From: Syntrophobacterales bacterium
Lineage (GTDB): Bacteria; Desulfobacterota; Syntrophobacteria; Syntrophobacterales; Thermodesulforhabdaceae
Assembly: GCA_026417655.1 (NCBI GenBank)
Contig: JAOACS010000029.1
Coordinates: 1 to 64,000, forward strand
Reading direction: 5' to 3'
DNA: 64,000 nucleotides
Position 1 is the stretch's first letter; each line of letters starts with the position of its first letter. The notes under the pieces were generated by a model. That model was not told the origin of the DNA, made no database searches, and saw only the letters and a list, made by a program, of their open reading frames with translations. Shown one piece after another: positions 26,446-35,120 of the stretch. A program made the translations under genes and the position numbers.

Positions 26446-27023
26446 TGAAATATTGGCATCTCATACTCGGAGGCGCTCGGAGTGGTAAAAGTCGTTATGC
26501 TGAAAAGATAATTTCATCCTTCCCTTCATCTCCTCCTTACCTCTATGTTGCCACAGCCAAAGCGCTCGACGAAGAAATGGCTGAAAGGATAAAAAGTCAT
26601 AAAGCTCGCCGCGGCAAAGAATGGATAACCTACGAAGAGCCATTAAGGCTTGGGCAGCTTTTAGAGAAGCTAAATTCTAGTCAATCGCCAGTCCTAATTG
26701 ATTGTTTGACTATTTGGCTTTCCAATCTACTTATTGCCCAAGAAAATATTGAAGAGGAGGTTGAAAAGCTATGCGATTCAATCCATGATGGAAATTTTCC
26801 TCTGGTGGTCATGGTTTCCAACGAGGTGGGGCTTGGAATCGTCCCAGAGAATGAATTGGCAAGGAAGTTTCGAGACGTGGTGGGATGGGTCCATCAAAGG
26901 ATCGCCTCACAATGCACCCATGTTACTTGGATGATTGCAGGAATCCCAGTTATGGTAAAACATCCCTCGGGGGGAATACCTTTTTCGGATCACAAAGATG
27001 GAAGCATTTTTCCTGGCTATTAG
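26445..27023 (+). CDS. cobU: Adenosylcobinamide kinase/adenosylcobinamide-phosphate guanylyltransferase
   Basis: A 192-residue bifunctional enzyme of the cobalamin nucleotide-loop pathway that phosphorylates adenosylcobinamide and then transfers GMP to it. The P-loop is GGARSGKS, the covalent-histidine region is ERIKSHKARRG, and LIDCLTIWLSNLL plus VSNEVGLGIVPEN are family motifs. Translation starts with GTG overlapping the DUF3842 stop (TAGTG), and its end overlaps cobS by 26 bases, so the three genes are coupled. Length matches the family. Confidence 0.94.
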   Translation: MKYWHLILGGARSGKSRYAEKIISSFPSSPPYLYVATAKALDEEMAERIKSHKARRGKEWITYEEPLRLGQLLEKLNSSQSPVLIDCLTIWLSNLLIAQENIEEEVEKLCDSIHDGNFPLVVMVSNEVGLGIVPENELARKFRDVVGWVHQRIASQCTHVTWMIAGIPVMVKHPSGGIPFSDHKDGSIFPGY

Positions 27024-27744
27024 TTTTTTAACCCGATGTCCGGTCCCCTCCAGATTCCTTGTATCTAGAAACCTTGCAAAATCCTTTATATTTTTCCCAC
27101 TAGTGGGAGCATCTATTGGAGGAGTAGTTGTTGTCTTTCTCGTTGTATGTAGATATGTGTTCCCATCATCCATTTCCGGGCTCCTTGCTGTAGCCCTTTT
27201 ACTATGGCTTACTAGAGCCCTTCACCTTGATGGATTCGCCGACTGGATTGATGGATTGGGGGGAGGATACACACCTGAAAGGCGTCGTGAGATTATGAAG
27301 GATAGCCGTGTTGGAGCATTTGGAGCCGCATCTATTGCGATAATAATTGGCCTTAAAGCTTTTTCCATAGCCTCCCTTCAGGAACTAGAAGCTTGGCAGG
27401 GAGTAATTATAGCCCCTACTTTAGGACGTTTTTCTATGATCCTTCTAGCCTGGCGTGCTCCTTCACTTAACAACCATAAAGGACTAGGGTCACAATTTAT
27501 CGAGAGTTTTTCCTGGAAAATCCTTGCTCTTTCTTCTTTATGGCTTATGCCTCTTCTTGTATACCATCCCTCCTTTTTTTTGCTGGCTCTCTTAATTACT
27601 ACTTCCAGTGTTTTACTCCTTAGAAGAAGCTACATAGCTTCCTTCGGAATCATAAGCGGAGACCTCTTTGGCGCTACCTGTGAAGTAGTGGAAACTGAAA
27701 TACTCCTTGCCGCCGTAGTCTTTTTCAAGGGGGCAGGCCTATAG
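26998..27744 (+). CDS. cobS: Adenosylcobinamide-GDP ribazoletransferase (cobalamin synthase)
   Basis: A 248-residue inner-membrane protein with several hydrophobic segments. It joins adenosylcobinamide-GDP to alpha-ribazole (or its phosphate), the last assembly step of the cobalamin lower loop. The catalytic segment LHLDGFADWIDGLGGG with REIMKDSRVGAFG is diagnostic and carries the metal-binding acidic residues. It begins within the end of cobU. No cobT or cobC is seen here. A hairpin follows at 27731-27752, partly inside its end. Confidence 0.95.
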   Translation: MEAFFLAISFLTRCPVPSRFLVSRNLAKSFIFFPLVGASIGGVVVVFLVVCRYVFPSSISGLLAVALLLWLTRALHLDGFADWIDGLGGGYTPERRREIMKDSRVGAFGAASIAIIIGLKAFSIASLQELEAWQGVIIAPTLGRFSMILLAWRAPSLNNHKGLGSQFIESFSWKILALSSLWLMPLLVYHPSFFLLALLITTSSVLLLRRSYIASFGIISGDLFGATCEVVETEILLAAVVFFKGAGL

Positions 27745-27752
27745 ACCTGCCC
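27731..27752. terminator. Hairpin between convergent cobS and formyltransferase genes
   Basis: A 7-bp stem GGGCAGG/CCTGCCC (27731-27737 and 27746-27752) with CTATAG able to pair inside the loop. No strong T-run follows on the plus strand, so its role as terminator is only suggested by its place between convergent genes. Confidence 0.4.
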
Positions 27753-27763
27753 ATAAAAAGGAG

Positions 27764-28714
27764 TTAGACCCTAGGAACAAGGGATTCGAAGAGATCTCCC
27801 TTCTTGATATCGGAAGTCTTTGCAAAATCGGCTGCATTAACCTTTCCGGTCTCTTTACTCTGGATCTTTCTTATGAGGAGGGAGCCTAATCCGGCCTGGA
27901 CTAGAATACCATCTTCTGAAACATCTAAAACCTCACCTGGAAGCCGGGGTGGTTTCTCCCATATATCAGTATCTTGAACCGACGCCTCAACAATAGCAAA
28001 GTCTTTACCCTTCAGCCGAGTTATTGCTCCTGGGATTGGAACACTACCTCTGACTAGGTTATATATACTCACAGCCATCTGACGCCAATCAACAACGGTA
28101 TGCTCGGGTTTAAGGGCGGGCTGAAAGGTTGCAAGTCTTGGATCTTGGGGAATTCTAGGCGCCCTTCCTTCCTTTATAAGTTTTACCGCTTCTGAGACAA
28201 GTCTTACTCCGAGGGGAAAGAGTTTATTATAGTAAAGTGTCACCGTTGTATCACCAAAATCTATTGGGACACTTTCCTGGAGAATAATGTCCCCCGTATC
28301 AACTCCTTCGTCTATGTAATGGATGGTCACGCCTGTTTCCTTTTCACCATTTATGAGAGCCCAGGAGATAGCACTTCCTCCTCGATATTTAGGAAGAATT
28401 GAAGGATGGTAATTAATACCTCCGTAAGTGGCCAGATCGATTATCTCTTTAGAAACGAACTGGGTCACAAAAACAAGGACCAAAAGATCGGGTCTTTTGT
28501 CTTTGACCCATTCGTAAAGTTCTTTGTTTTTGAGGTTCTTAGGTTGAATAAGAGGTATGTTTAACTCTAAGGCAAGTTCCTTAAAGGGGTTAGGTTTTTT
28601 AGCGCCTGGAACATCCGGCACAGTTATGGCTCCAACTATTTCTTCTCCTTGGTTAACAAGAGCCTGAAGGCACTCCCGTCCAAAGGGGGCCTGGCCTATA
28701 ATGACAAGACGCAT
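27764..28714 (-). CDS. Formyltransferase, methionyl-tRNA formyltransferase-like (Fmt/ALDH1L hydrolase-domain family)
   Basis: A 316-residue enzyme of the 10-formyltetrahydrofolate-using fold. Motifs are the MRLVIIGQAPFGREC start, the catalytic asparagine and histidine in INYHPSILPKYRGG, and the aspartate in IDEGVDTGDI. The C-terminal domain has the RGSVPIPGAIT segment. The GQAPFG start and QPKNL region look more like the N-terminal hydrolase domain of 10-formyl-THF dehydrogenase than like housekeeping Fmt, and no def gene is next to it. It may act on Met-tRNA, on a nucleotide sugar or on formyl-THF itself. GGGAGG precedes the ATG. Confidence 0.75.
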   Translation of the reverse strand: MRLVIIGQAPFGRECLQALVNQGEEIVGAITVPDVPGAKKPNPFKELALELNIPLIQPKNLKNKELYEWVKDKRPDLLVLVFVTQFVSKEIIDLATYGGINYHPSILPKYRGGSAISWALINGEKETGVTIHYIDEGVDTGDIILQESVPIDFGDTTVTLYYNKLFPLGVRLVSEAVKLIKEGRAPRIPQDPRLATFQPALKPEHTVVDWRQMAVSIYNLVRGSVPIPGAITRLKGKDFAIVEASVQDTDIWEKPPRLPGEVLDVSEDGILVQAGLGSLLIRKIQSKETGKVNAADFAKTSDIKKGDLFESLVPRV

Positions 28715-28890
28715 AATTTTCCCTCCCTTTTATAGTTTAAAAAAATATTTTAAAGGAGAACTACTTTTCGAAGTGAAATGGAGGCTCCAACTTGGCGACG
28801 TGAAATAGAAACTTAGGAGATCGACGGAAATAACTTTTAGCAGACCTTAATAAAACACCACATTGATATATCTCTCTATGTCTGACAGAC

Positions 28891-28919
28891 TTGTCAAGAA
28901 AATTATCAAAATTTTTAAT
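28891..28919 (+). promoter_or_regulatory. Strong sigma-70-type promoter of the EAL-CBS-GGDEF gene
   Basis: TTGTCA (28891-28896), exactly 17 bases, then TTTAAT (28914-28919); both hexamers match consensus at five of six. It lies 86 bases before the start codon in a 290-base gap with no other gene. Confidence 0.7.
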
Positions 28920-29004
28920 CCATTGTCCCCCGGTCGTAATAAAACCGTAATGTTTTTTCTTTCTATAGACTATGAGAAAATTTCTAAAAGATAGGAAAAG
29001 ATCG

Positions 29005-30837
29005 ATGTCATCGAAAGTTTTCATGAATTCAAACCGTATAGAACTAGCAATTGATAACTTTATCGATATAAATAGAGATTACATCATTGAGCTCATTGAA
29101 GGTAACTTCATCACAACCCACTTTCAGCCCATTTTCTCTTCCTCGGATGGTTCTGTTGCAGGCTATGAGGCTTTGGCTAGGATTGAAGCTAAGTTTAATA
29201 TTCACGTAGGTAAACTTTTCGAGAGGGCCATTCACACAAATCTTATATCGATCCTAGACGTTGCCTGTAGAGAGAAGGCGATCGAAAGAGCATCATTTCT
29301 CGGCCTTACCAATACCAGGGCCCTTCTCTTCATCAATGTATGCCCTGAAGCTCTTACTGACTCTACTCATAGAGTGGGTATTACCGATGAATTAGCGGAA
29401 GAATGGGGTATTCCAAAAGAGCGTATTGTCCTAGAAATAACAGAAAGTCGAGCGATCCATAGGTATGAGTTGCTTAAAAAAGCTATCATCTACTACAAGA
29501 ATAGAGGCTATAGGATCGCTCTTGATGATTTTGGGGCAGGATATGGTAGTATTGGTATGTTTCTTTCTGTGGAGCCGGATTTTGTCAAAATAGATCGCAG
29601 TTTGATCTCCAATATAGAAAAGTCATCAACTAAACTAAACATAGTAGATTGTGCAGTTTCTGCCTGCCATAGAATGGGGATAAAGGTCGTTGCGGAAGGG
29701 ATAGAACGTCCTGAAGAACTTAATATCCTTCTATCAATGGGAGTGGAATTTCTCCAGGGGTATCTATTATGTAAACCACTACCGGAACTTTTTATTGGAA
29801 ATGCTAGTATTATTTCCCGAGATAAAGAAAGAATTAACTGTTTGTGTTCTAACGGTTGCGAAACCTGTTTAATAGGAGAAATTTCAGCTCGAGTTGAACC
29901 CATTCCACCCTATGCTGGAATTATGACCGCCTTCTATAGATTTATGAACGATCCTACCTTAAGAAGCCTTCCCGTCGTTGACGGAAACAGACTTGTGGGG
30001 CTACTGCAAAGAAACAGGTTTCTTGAATGTTGCATCCTTGGAAAGTACGGTTATGGTATGCACCTAAACGCAACTAAACTGGTAAAAGATGTAATGGAAC
30101 CTCCATCCCTCGTGGTAGAGGCCACAACGGCTATCGAAGAGGTTTCAAGAAAGGTCCAGCTCAGACGATCAGAAAACATCTACGACGACGTTTGTGTATT
30201 AAACCATGGCCTGTATCACGGCATGGTTCCAATCCACGTTATATTAGACGCTATCACCGAAAGAAGTCTCATACTAGCTAAAAATGCAAACCCCTTGACA
30301 GGTCTCCCTGGAAATGAGTTTATCCAAAGGGAGATAAGTAAAAGACTTTCTCAGAATATTCACTTCGACGTTTGCTACATAGATATAAACAATTTCAAGC
30401 CCTATAACGATTACTACGGCTTTGAAAAGGGGGATATGGTCATAAAGGCTCTGGCCGATATCTTAAAGGATCCAGAAATTGCAGATCGAATCTACTTTGC
30501 AGGTCATATAGGAGGCGATGATTTTATCATCCTTACCGCACCTAGGCTATCATCCTTGGTATGTCATAGGATTGTATCTAAATTTGAATCAATGCAACTC
30601 GAATTCCATGGCCAGGAAGACTACGAAAGGGGTTATTATGTAGCAAAAAACAGAAGAGGTGAGGAAGAAACCTTTTCCCTTCTCTCGCTTTCCATAGGAA
30701 TTATAAGCACCGAAATACGCCGTATCGAATCCTTTTCGCAGCTTGCCTCAATAGCCACTGAAGTAAAAAGGGCCGCAAAGGCACAAGCCTCTCTCCTAAA
30801 GGGGTCCGTAATATTTAGGGACCGTAGAGCTGGCTAA
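29005..30837 (+). CDS. EAL-CBS-GGDEF cyclic-di-GMP protein
   Basis: A protein of about 610 residues combining cyclic-di-GMP hydrolase and synthase domains. The EAL domain (about 25-265) looks intact: the glutamate in YEALARIE, the asparagine in FINVCPEAL, LEITES, the DDFGAGYGS pair, VKID, the glutamate in AEGIE and LQGYL. A middle region (about 300-410) resembles a CBS pair (SLPVVDGNRLVGLLQR and VVEATTAIEEV). The GGDEF domain has GGDDF, a permitted variant, in HIGGDDFIIL. ATG 29005 follows AGGA at eight bases, while ATG 28972 has no SD. It stands just before the phosphonate operon. Confidence 0.88.
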   Translation: MSSKVFMNSNRIELAIDNFIDINRDYIIELIEGNFITTHFQPIFSSSDGSVAGYEALARIEAKFNIHVGKLFERAIHTNLISILDVACREKAIERASFLGLTNTRALLFINVCPEALTDSTHRVGITDELAEEWGIPKERIVLEITESRAIHRYELLKKAIIYYKNRGYRIALDDFGAGYGSIGMFLSVEPDFVKIDRSLISNIEKSSTKLNIVDCAVSACHRMGIKVVAEGIERPEELNILLSMGVEFLQGYLLCKPLPELFIGNASIISRDKERINCLCSNGCETCLIGEISARVEPIPPYAGIMTAFYRFMNDPTLRSLPVVDGNRLVGLLQRNRFLECCILGKYGYGMHLNATKLVKDVMEPPSLVVEATTAIEEVSRKVQLRRSENIYDDVCVLNHGLYHGMVPIHVILDAITERSLILAKNANPLTGLPGNEFIQREISKRLSQNIHFDVCYIDINNFKPYNDYYGFEKGDMVIKALADILKDPEIADRIYFAGHIGGDDFIILTAPRLSSLVCHRIVSKFESMQLEFHGQEDYERGYYVAKNRRGEEETFSLLSLSIGIISTEIRRIESFSQLASIATEVKRAAKAQASLLKGSVIFRDRRAG

Positions 30838-30920
30838 GTCAGGATCCCAGTAAATCTCACCTATTTCTTTGAGTAAACAACAATAGAAAGCAGGCTTTTA
30901 ACCAAATCGTCATTTCCTAG

Positions 30921-30938
30921 AAATAAAAATTTTTATTT
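30921..30938. repeat. 18-bp AT-only palindrome upstream of phnC
   Basis: AAATAAAAATTTTTATTT reads the same on both strands, with its centre between 30929 and 30930. It lies 51 bases before the phnC start in a gap of about 150 bases. It may be an operator or AT-rich upstream element, or chance in AT-rich DNA. No Pho box could be recognised nearby. Confidence 0.5.
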
Positions 30939-30988
30939 TCCATTATATGCCGCTATTGGGTGTAGCATTTAAGGAAGGGAGAAAACCA

Positions 30989-31792
30989 ATGACACAAATA
31001 AAGGCTACGAATTTATCCATAGGATATAATGGTAAGGTTGTGGTTAAAGAAGTTAACATTGAAGTTACCAAGGGGGAACGGATAGCCATAATAGGCCCCT
31101 CTGGGGCAGGCAAGACCACACTTCTCTTGGCATTAAATGGCACTACCCAGGTTTTGGGTGGTGAACTTTCGGTGCTTGGCATTAACCTAATTAGGCCATC
31201 TAAAAGGGATCTTAAATATCTCAGACAAAGGACGGGGATTATTTTTCAAGCACTCCATCTGGTTGATAGACTCCATGTGGTTGATAACGTCATAAGTGGG
31301 ATGCTTTATAAAAAACCCCTATGGCGAGCACTTATTAAATGCTACACTTCCCGAACAATTGAGGAGGTCTATGAATATCTCAGGATAGTGGGTCTTACGG
31401 ACTACGCTCTTCAAAGATGTGACCACCTTTCGGGAGGACAAAGACAACGGGTTGCAATAGCCCGGGCCCTTGCTCAAAGACCAGAGATTCTTCTTGCCGA
31501 TGAGCCTGTTTCATCCCTCGATCCAGTTAGTGCCCAAACCGTTATGGAGATCCTTCGAGAAACCAACGAAAGGTATGAGATAACCATTATAATGAATCTC
31601 CATCAACTCCATTATGCAAAGGAATATGCATCACGCATTATAGGGATGAAGGACGGTCAGATTGTCTTTGATGGAACCCCTCGAGAGATAACCCCGGACG
31701 TAATCCAGGAAATATACGGGAGTGAGCTAGAGGGATACGGACCGGGATTTAATAACAACTATGTCGACTTAAGTCGGGTTGTTCATTGGTGA
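30989..31792 (+). CDS. phnC: Phosphonate ABC transporter ATP-binding protein
   Basis: A 267-residue ABC ATPase that drives phosphonate import. Walker A is GPSGAGKT, the signature is LSGGQRQRVAIARAL and Walker B is LLADEP, with NLHQ for the H-loop. ATG 30989 (MTQIKATNL) is preferred over ATG 30947, as AAGGAAGGGAG precedes it. It is the first gene of a phn operon and is followed 39 bases later by the binding-protein gene. Order phnC-phnD-phnE and match to the family support phosphonate rather than phosphate transport. Confidence 0.93.
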   Translation: MTQIKATNLSIGYNGKVVVKEVNIEVTKGERIAIIGPSGAGKTTLLLALNGTTQVLGGELSVLGINLIRPSKRDLKYLRQRTGIIFQALHLVDRLHVVDNVISGMLYKKPLWRALIKCYTSRTIEEVYEYLRIVGLTDYALQRCDHLSGGQRQRVAIARALAQRPEILLADEPVSSLDPVSAQTVMEILRETNERYEITIIMNLHQLHYAKEYASRIIGMKDGQIVFDGTPREITPDVIQEIYGSELEGYGPGFNNNYVDLSRVVHW

Positions 31793-31831
31793 TTTTTTAA
31801 CCTCAAACAATTATATAGGGGGGTAAGGGCC

Positions 31832-32719
31832 ATGAAAAGAGTCGCCTTTACAGTTCTTTTTATTAGCCTAGCATTGTTTACTACATGGGGATGGAGCGCA
31901 TCGTCTATTCCAGCCGATTGGCCAAAGAAACTCGTATTTGCCGTAGTACCTACCGAATCGGCAGCTAACATGAAGGAACACTGGGGATCATTGGTTGCCT
32001 ATCTCGAAAAAAAGCTTGGGATTCCTGTGGAATTTATGGTTGCCAATGATTACGCAGGGGTCATTACCGCAATGCAGTTTCAACATGCCCATCTAGCCTA
32101 TTTTGGTCCCAAGTCATATATTGAGGCGGCGCTCCGAGCCAATGCAGAAGCCTTTGCTAAAGAAGTAGGGGAAGAAGGTGTCCCAGGATACCATGGCCTT
32201 ATAATAGCCAGAAAAGACTCTCCCATTAACTCCATTGAAGATGCAAAGGGTAAAATATTCGCCTTCGTAGATCCAAACTCCACCAGTGGAACCCTTGTTC
32301 CTATGGTTTACTTCATAAAGGAGAAGAACATTGATCCCGATAAATACTTCTCTAAGGTGATCTACTCAGGAAGTCATGAAGCCTCTATCCTAGCGGTAAA
32401 AAGCGGAAAGGTTGATTTGGCCTCTACTAATGATCTAGATCTAAAAAGAGGAGAGGGGAAGATGTGGCAAACAGAAAAAGATTTCAAGATATTGTGGAAG
32501 TCTCAGCTGATACCTGCCTCTCCCATGGCCTATCATAAGTCACTTCCCGATTCTCTAAAAAAGGCCCTTAAAGAAGCCATCCTCTCTTTCAATGATCCAG
32601 AAGGATTAAAGAAATTAAAAATAAAAGGCTACGTGGAGGCCTCTGATGGAGACTACGATCCCATACGAAAAATAAACGAAGTGAAAAAAGAGCTCGACCA
32701 GAAGAAAAAATCAAACTAG
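31832..32719 (+). CDS. phnD: Phosphonate ABC transporter substrate-binding protein
   Basis: A 295-residue periplasmic protein with an N-terminal signal peptide (hydrophobic FTVLFISLALFTTW, cleavage after about residue 24). The mature part starts with KKLVFAVVPTESAANM and contains the ligand-binding DPNSTSGTLVPMVYF and YSGSHEASILAV segments seen in PhnD proteins. There is no lipobox cysteine, so it should be a free periplasmic protein. GGGGGTAAGG precedes the ATG. Phosphonate class specificity (methyl-, aminoethyl-, others) cannot be read off. Confidence 0.93.
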   Translation: MKRVAFTVLFISLALFTTWGWSASSIPADWPKKLVFAVVPTESAANMKEHWGSLVAYLEKKLGIPVEFMVANDYAGVITAMQFQHAHLAYFGPKSYIEAALRANAEAFAKEVGEEGVPGYHGLIIARKDSPINSIEDAKGKIFAFVDPNSTSGTLVPMVYFIKEKNIDPDKYFSKVIYSGSHEASILAVKSGKVDLASTNDLDLKRGEGKMWQTEKDFKILWKSQLIPASPMAYHKSLPDSLKKALKEAILSFNDPEGLKKLKIKGYVEASDGDYDPIRKINEVKKELDQKKKSN

Positions 32720-32763
32720 GCGAGGCGGAATGGGTAAAAATCCAAGGAGCAAAGAGCCTGATT

Positions 32764-33621
32764 ATGTCCATTGAGGATCTCAAACGCCGGATATCCCCCT
32801 TCACCCCTTTCAACCTCTTTATAGTTGGCTGTTTCATTCTAATTGGCTTCTGGAGTTGGAAAGGAACGGATATGAAAATCTCCGATCTGATTAAAGGATG
32901 GCACAACATGATAGTCTACATAGCTGGAAACCCGCAGATCCCCGATAGCGGATTTCTACCGCCCAATATAACCAAGAGAAATATATTCCAATACCTCGGT
33001 GCCATGGTTGAAACAGTTCAAATGGCCTTTCTTGCTCTTGTTATATCCGTAATAATAGCCTTTCCTTTATCATTTCTAGCTGCAATGAACACTGTTGAAT
33101 TGTTGATCCCAGGAAATGGAGTATTCCAAAAAGCTATCCGTTCCTGCCTATACTGGACAGTAAGGATAATTGCCAACTTTGCCCGATCTATAAACGAGAT
33201 GGTATGGGCTCTCATTTTTGTATCAGCTGTAGGATTAGGTCCAATGCCGGGGATCCTCGCTCTTGGTGTCCATACCTCAGGAGTGTTAACAAAACTTCTT
33301 GCAGAAGGAATTGAAAATATACAGCCTGGACCGATAACCGCCCTTTCTTCGACCGGCGCTGGCTTTTTAAAGGTGATCCGATTTGCCGTCATTCCACAAA
33401 TTATGCCCTTCTTTGTTTCCATGACTCTTTATAGATTTGAGTCAGATGTTCGCTCGGCAACTATCCTAGGACTTACAGGAGCTGGGGGAATAGGTATGTA
33501 TCTTTATGACAATCTAAGAGGCTATAACAACAAAGACGTTACAACAATCCTTATCATTATCGTTATTACCGTAGCTTTAATAGATAAACTCTGTGCCCTA
33601 ATTCGTGCCCGATATACCTAA
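32764..33621 (+). CDS. phnE: Phosphonate ABC transporter permease
   Basis: A 285-residue inner-membrane permease with about six hydrophobic segments. The cytoplasmic coupling loop is ALSSTGAGFLKVIRFAVIPQIMP, as in other binding-protein-dependent permeases. A single permease serves the transporter, probably as a dimer. The SD is weak; AAGGAG lies about 15 bases before ATG 32764, and 44 bases separate it from the phnD stop. A short ATG (32730) frame in that gap ends after 14 codons and is not a gene. Confidence 0.93.
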   Translation: MSIEDLKRRISPFTPFNLFIVGCFILIGFWSWKGTDMKISDLIKGWHNMIVYIAGNPQIPDSGFLPPNITKRNIFQYLGAMVETVQMAFLALVISVIIAFPLSFLAAMNTVELLIPGNGVFQKAIRSCLYWTVRIIANFARSINEMVWALIFVSAVGLGPMPGILALGVHTSGVLTKLLAEGIENIQPGPITALSSTGAGFLKVIRFAVIPQIMPFFVSMTLYRFESDVRSATILGLTGAGGIGMYLYDNLRGYNNKDVTTILIIIVITVALIDKLCALIRARYT

Positions 33622-33630
33622 GGAGAAACC

Positions 33631-34131
33631 ATGAAGAATCTCACTATAAAAGAGGCAAAAAAGGAGGATCTACCAATAATACTTCGATTATACAGCTACT
33701 TGGATCTCGAAGATAGCGATCCCATACTCCCTCAGGAAAAGGCAGCATCAATCTTCAATCGGATCGCCTCCTATCCCTTCTATCATATTTACTTGGCTTT
33801 CCTTGATGATGAGCCTGTTGGAACCTTTTCCATTCTAGTAATGGACAACCTCGGCCATGGGGGAAGACCTATAGCGATTTTAGAAAATATCGTGGTTGAA
33901 GAAGCCTTTAGAGGGAAGGGTATTGGAACAGTCATGGTTCATTACGCCATGAATGTCGCAAAAGAAAAGGGATGCTACAAAATCATGTTCTCAAGTAACC
34001 GTAATCGGCATAGAGCTCATAAGTTTTATGAAAGATTAGGGTTCAAAATACACGGCTATAGTTATGAAATAGAGGAGATAGGTGATGTACCTAAATTTAC
34101 AGGAACTTCAGGAAGCAGTGACCTACCTTGA
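33631..34131 (+). CDS. GNAT-family N-acetyltransferase, PhnO-like
   Basis: A 166-residue acetyl-CoA-dependent N-acetyltransferase. The acetyl-CoA loop is EEAFRGKGIGTVMV, followed by the typical CYKIMFSSNRNRHRAHKFYERLGF. In enteric phn operons PhnO acetylates aminoalkylphosphonates such as aminomethylphosphonate and allows their use. Here a GNAT gene lies between phnE and phnG, so PhnO is the natural reading, but the name is inferred from position and family only. Its end overlaps phnG by 47 bases, which couples them in translation. Confidence 0.8.
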   Translation: MKNLTIKEAKKEDLPIILRLYSYLDLEDSDPILPQEKAASIFNRIASYPFYHIYLAFLDDEPVGTFSILVMDNLGHGGRPIAILENIVVEEAFRGKGIGTVMVHYAMNVAKEKGCYKIMFSSNRNRHRAHKFYERLGFKIHGYSYEIEEIGDVPKFTGTSGSSDLP

Positions 34132-34516
34132 AAATTTTGAAGTGGAAAGAATTCTAAAACTTATCGAGAAACTACCTATAAGATTTGTCCGCAAGCCATC
34201 GAGTGGTGTTGTTATGATGACTTTGACGGACACCTTCGACACCCCCTTTCATATCGGAGAGATACTAGTTACAGAGGTAGAGGTGGAACATAACGGTATC
34301 AAAGGCTATGGGATGGTCTTAGGCCAAGACAAAGATAGAGCATTTATAAGGGCAGTTCTGGAATTTCTAGAATCTTCCGAAGCCTATGATGTGATTAAAG
34401 AAAGCATTAGAGTGATTCTCACCAATGCATGGAAACGAGAAAAATTGGAGCGAAGCAAATACGAAAGTCTAATAGATCTTTCTCGAGTTGAATTCGATAT
34501 TCTCCCTGGGAGATAA
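34085..34516 (+). CDS. phnG: C-P lyase complex subunit PhnG
   Basis: A 143-residue subunit of the PhnGHIJ core complex, which with PhnI displaces adenine from ATP by a phosphonate to give ribose-triphosphate-phosphonate. The segment SGVVMMTLTDTFDTPFHIGEILVTEVEV fits PhnG. ATG 34085 sits eight bases after GAGGAG; GTG 34082 is an alternative. It overlaps the acetyltransferase gene and is followed by phnH after five bases. Length agrees with the family. Confidence 0.9.
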   Translation: MYLNLQELQEAVTYLENFEVERILKLIEKLPIRFVRKPSSGVVMMTLTDTFDTPFHIGEILVTEVEVEHNGIKGYGMVLGQDKDRAFIRAVLEFLESSEAYDVIKESIRVILTNAWKREKLERSKYESLIDLSRVEFDILPGR

Positions 34517-34521
34517 AATTT

Positions 34522-35118
34522 ATGGTCAAGGCCAGGAAAGATGTCCTCCTAGATCCCATCATTCTACACCACTTGGTCTTTAGAAGGGTTCTTGAAGCCA
34601 TATCAAGACCGGGAACTATTATGGAACTGCCAGTAGCCAAAACCGGAGAGGATTGCCTTCTTTTAATCCTAGAAAGTCTCTACGACAACAATAACACCTT
34701 TGCTGTGATCAGTGTAGAAGAGAGCTATAGAAAGATGTGGTCTGAAAATATCAAGATTCGAACAAGAAGTTTGGAGACATCCGTAGAAGAAGCTGACTTT
34801 GTGGTTTTCCCAGATGGAAAGGGTAAAGGAATGCTTTCCCAAGTACGGAGAGGTAATTATCTTTATCCAGAACTAGGGGCTACGGTATTTTTCCTCATAG
34901 AAGGATTATCGGACAATAGGGGTATACCCCTGAAAATTTCTGGTCCAGGAATAAAGGGTGAATCCATCATCGCCCTCAATGGAATAGGGAAGGAAGATCT
35001 TGAGATACTACAAGAGCTTAACAAAGAGTTTCCCTTAGGAGTAGAAAGTATATTTATAGACAAAGGGGGTCGGTTCCTTACTCTTACTCGCGCCGTTAGG
35101 GTTGAGATAGGAGCCTGA
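34522..35118 (+). CDS. phnH: C-P lyase complex subunit PhnH
   Basis: A 198-residue protein. PhnH is a PLP-transferase-like fold lacking its cofactor and is a structural part of the PhnGHIJ complex. The start FRRVLEAISRPGTIMELP is a family hallmark. Middle and end are less conserved. The gene follows phnG by five bases and precedes phnI by two, so all are cotranslated. The N-terminal length is normal. No sign of truncation. Confidence 0.92.
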   Translation: MVKARKDVLLDPIILHHLVFRRVLEAISRPGTIMELPVAKTGEDCLLLILESLYDNNNTFAVISVEESYRKMWSENIKIRTRSLETSVEEADFVVFPDGKGKGMLSQVRRGNYLYPELGATVFFLIEGLSDNRGIPLKISGPGIKGESIIALNGIGKEDLEILQELNKEFPLGVESIFIDKGGRFLTLTRAVRVEIGA

Positions 35119-35120
35119 AA

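Noticed and set aside
28761-29024. 87-codon minus-strand open frame in the gap before the EAL-CBS-GGDEF gene
   Set aside because: It has no clear SD, overlaps the good promoter at 28891-28919 and the start of the gene that promoter serves, and its peptide resembles no family.
30838-30988. Pho box or phnF-type operator upstream of phnC
   Set aside because: I looked for two direct CTGTCA-like repeats and found none. Only the AT palindrome stands out, and it does not match a Pho box.
32730-32774. Possible upstream start for phnE at ATG 32730
   Set aside because: The frame is not that of phnE and closes after 14 codons.
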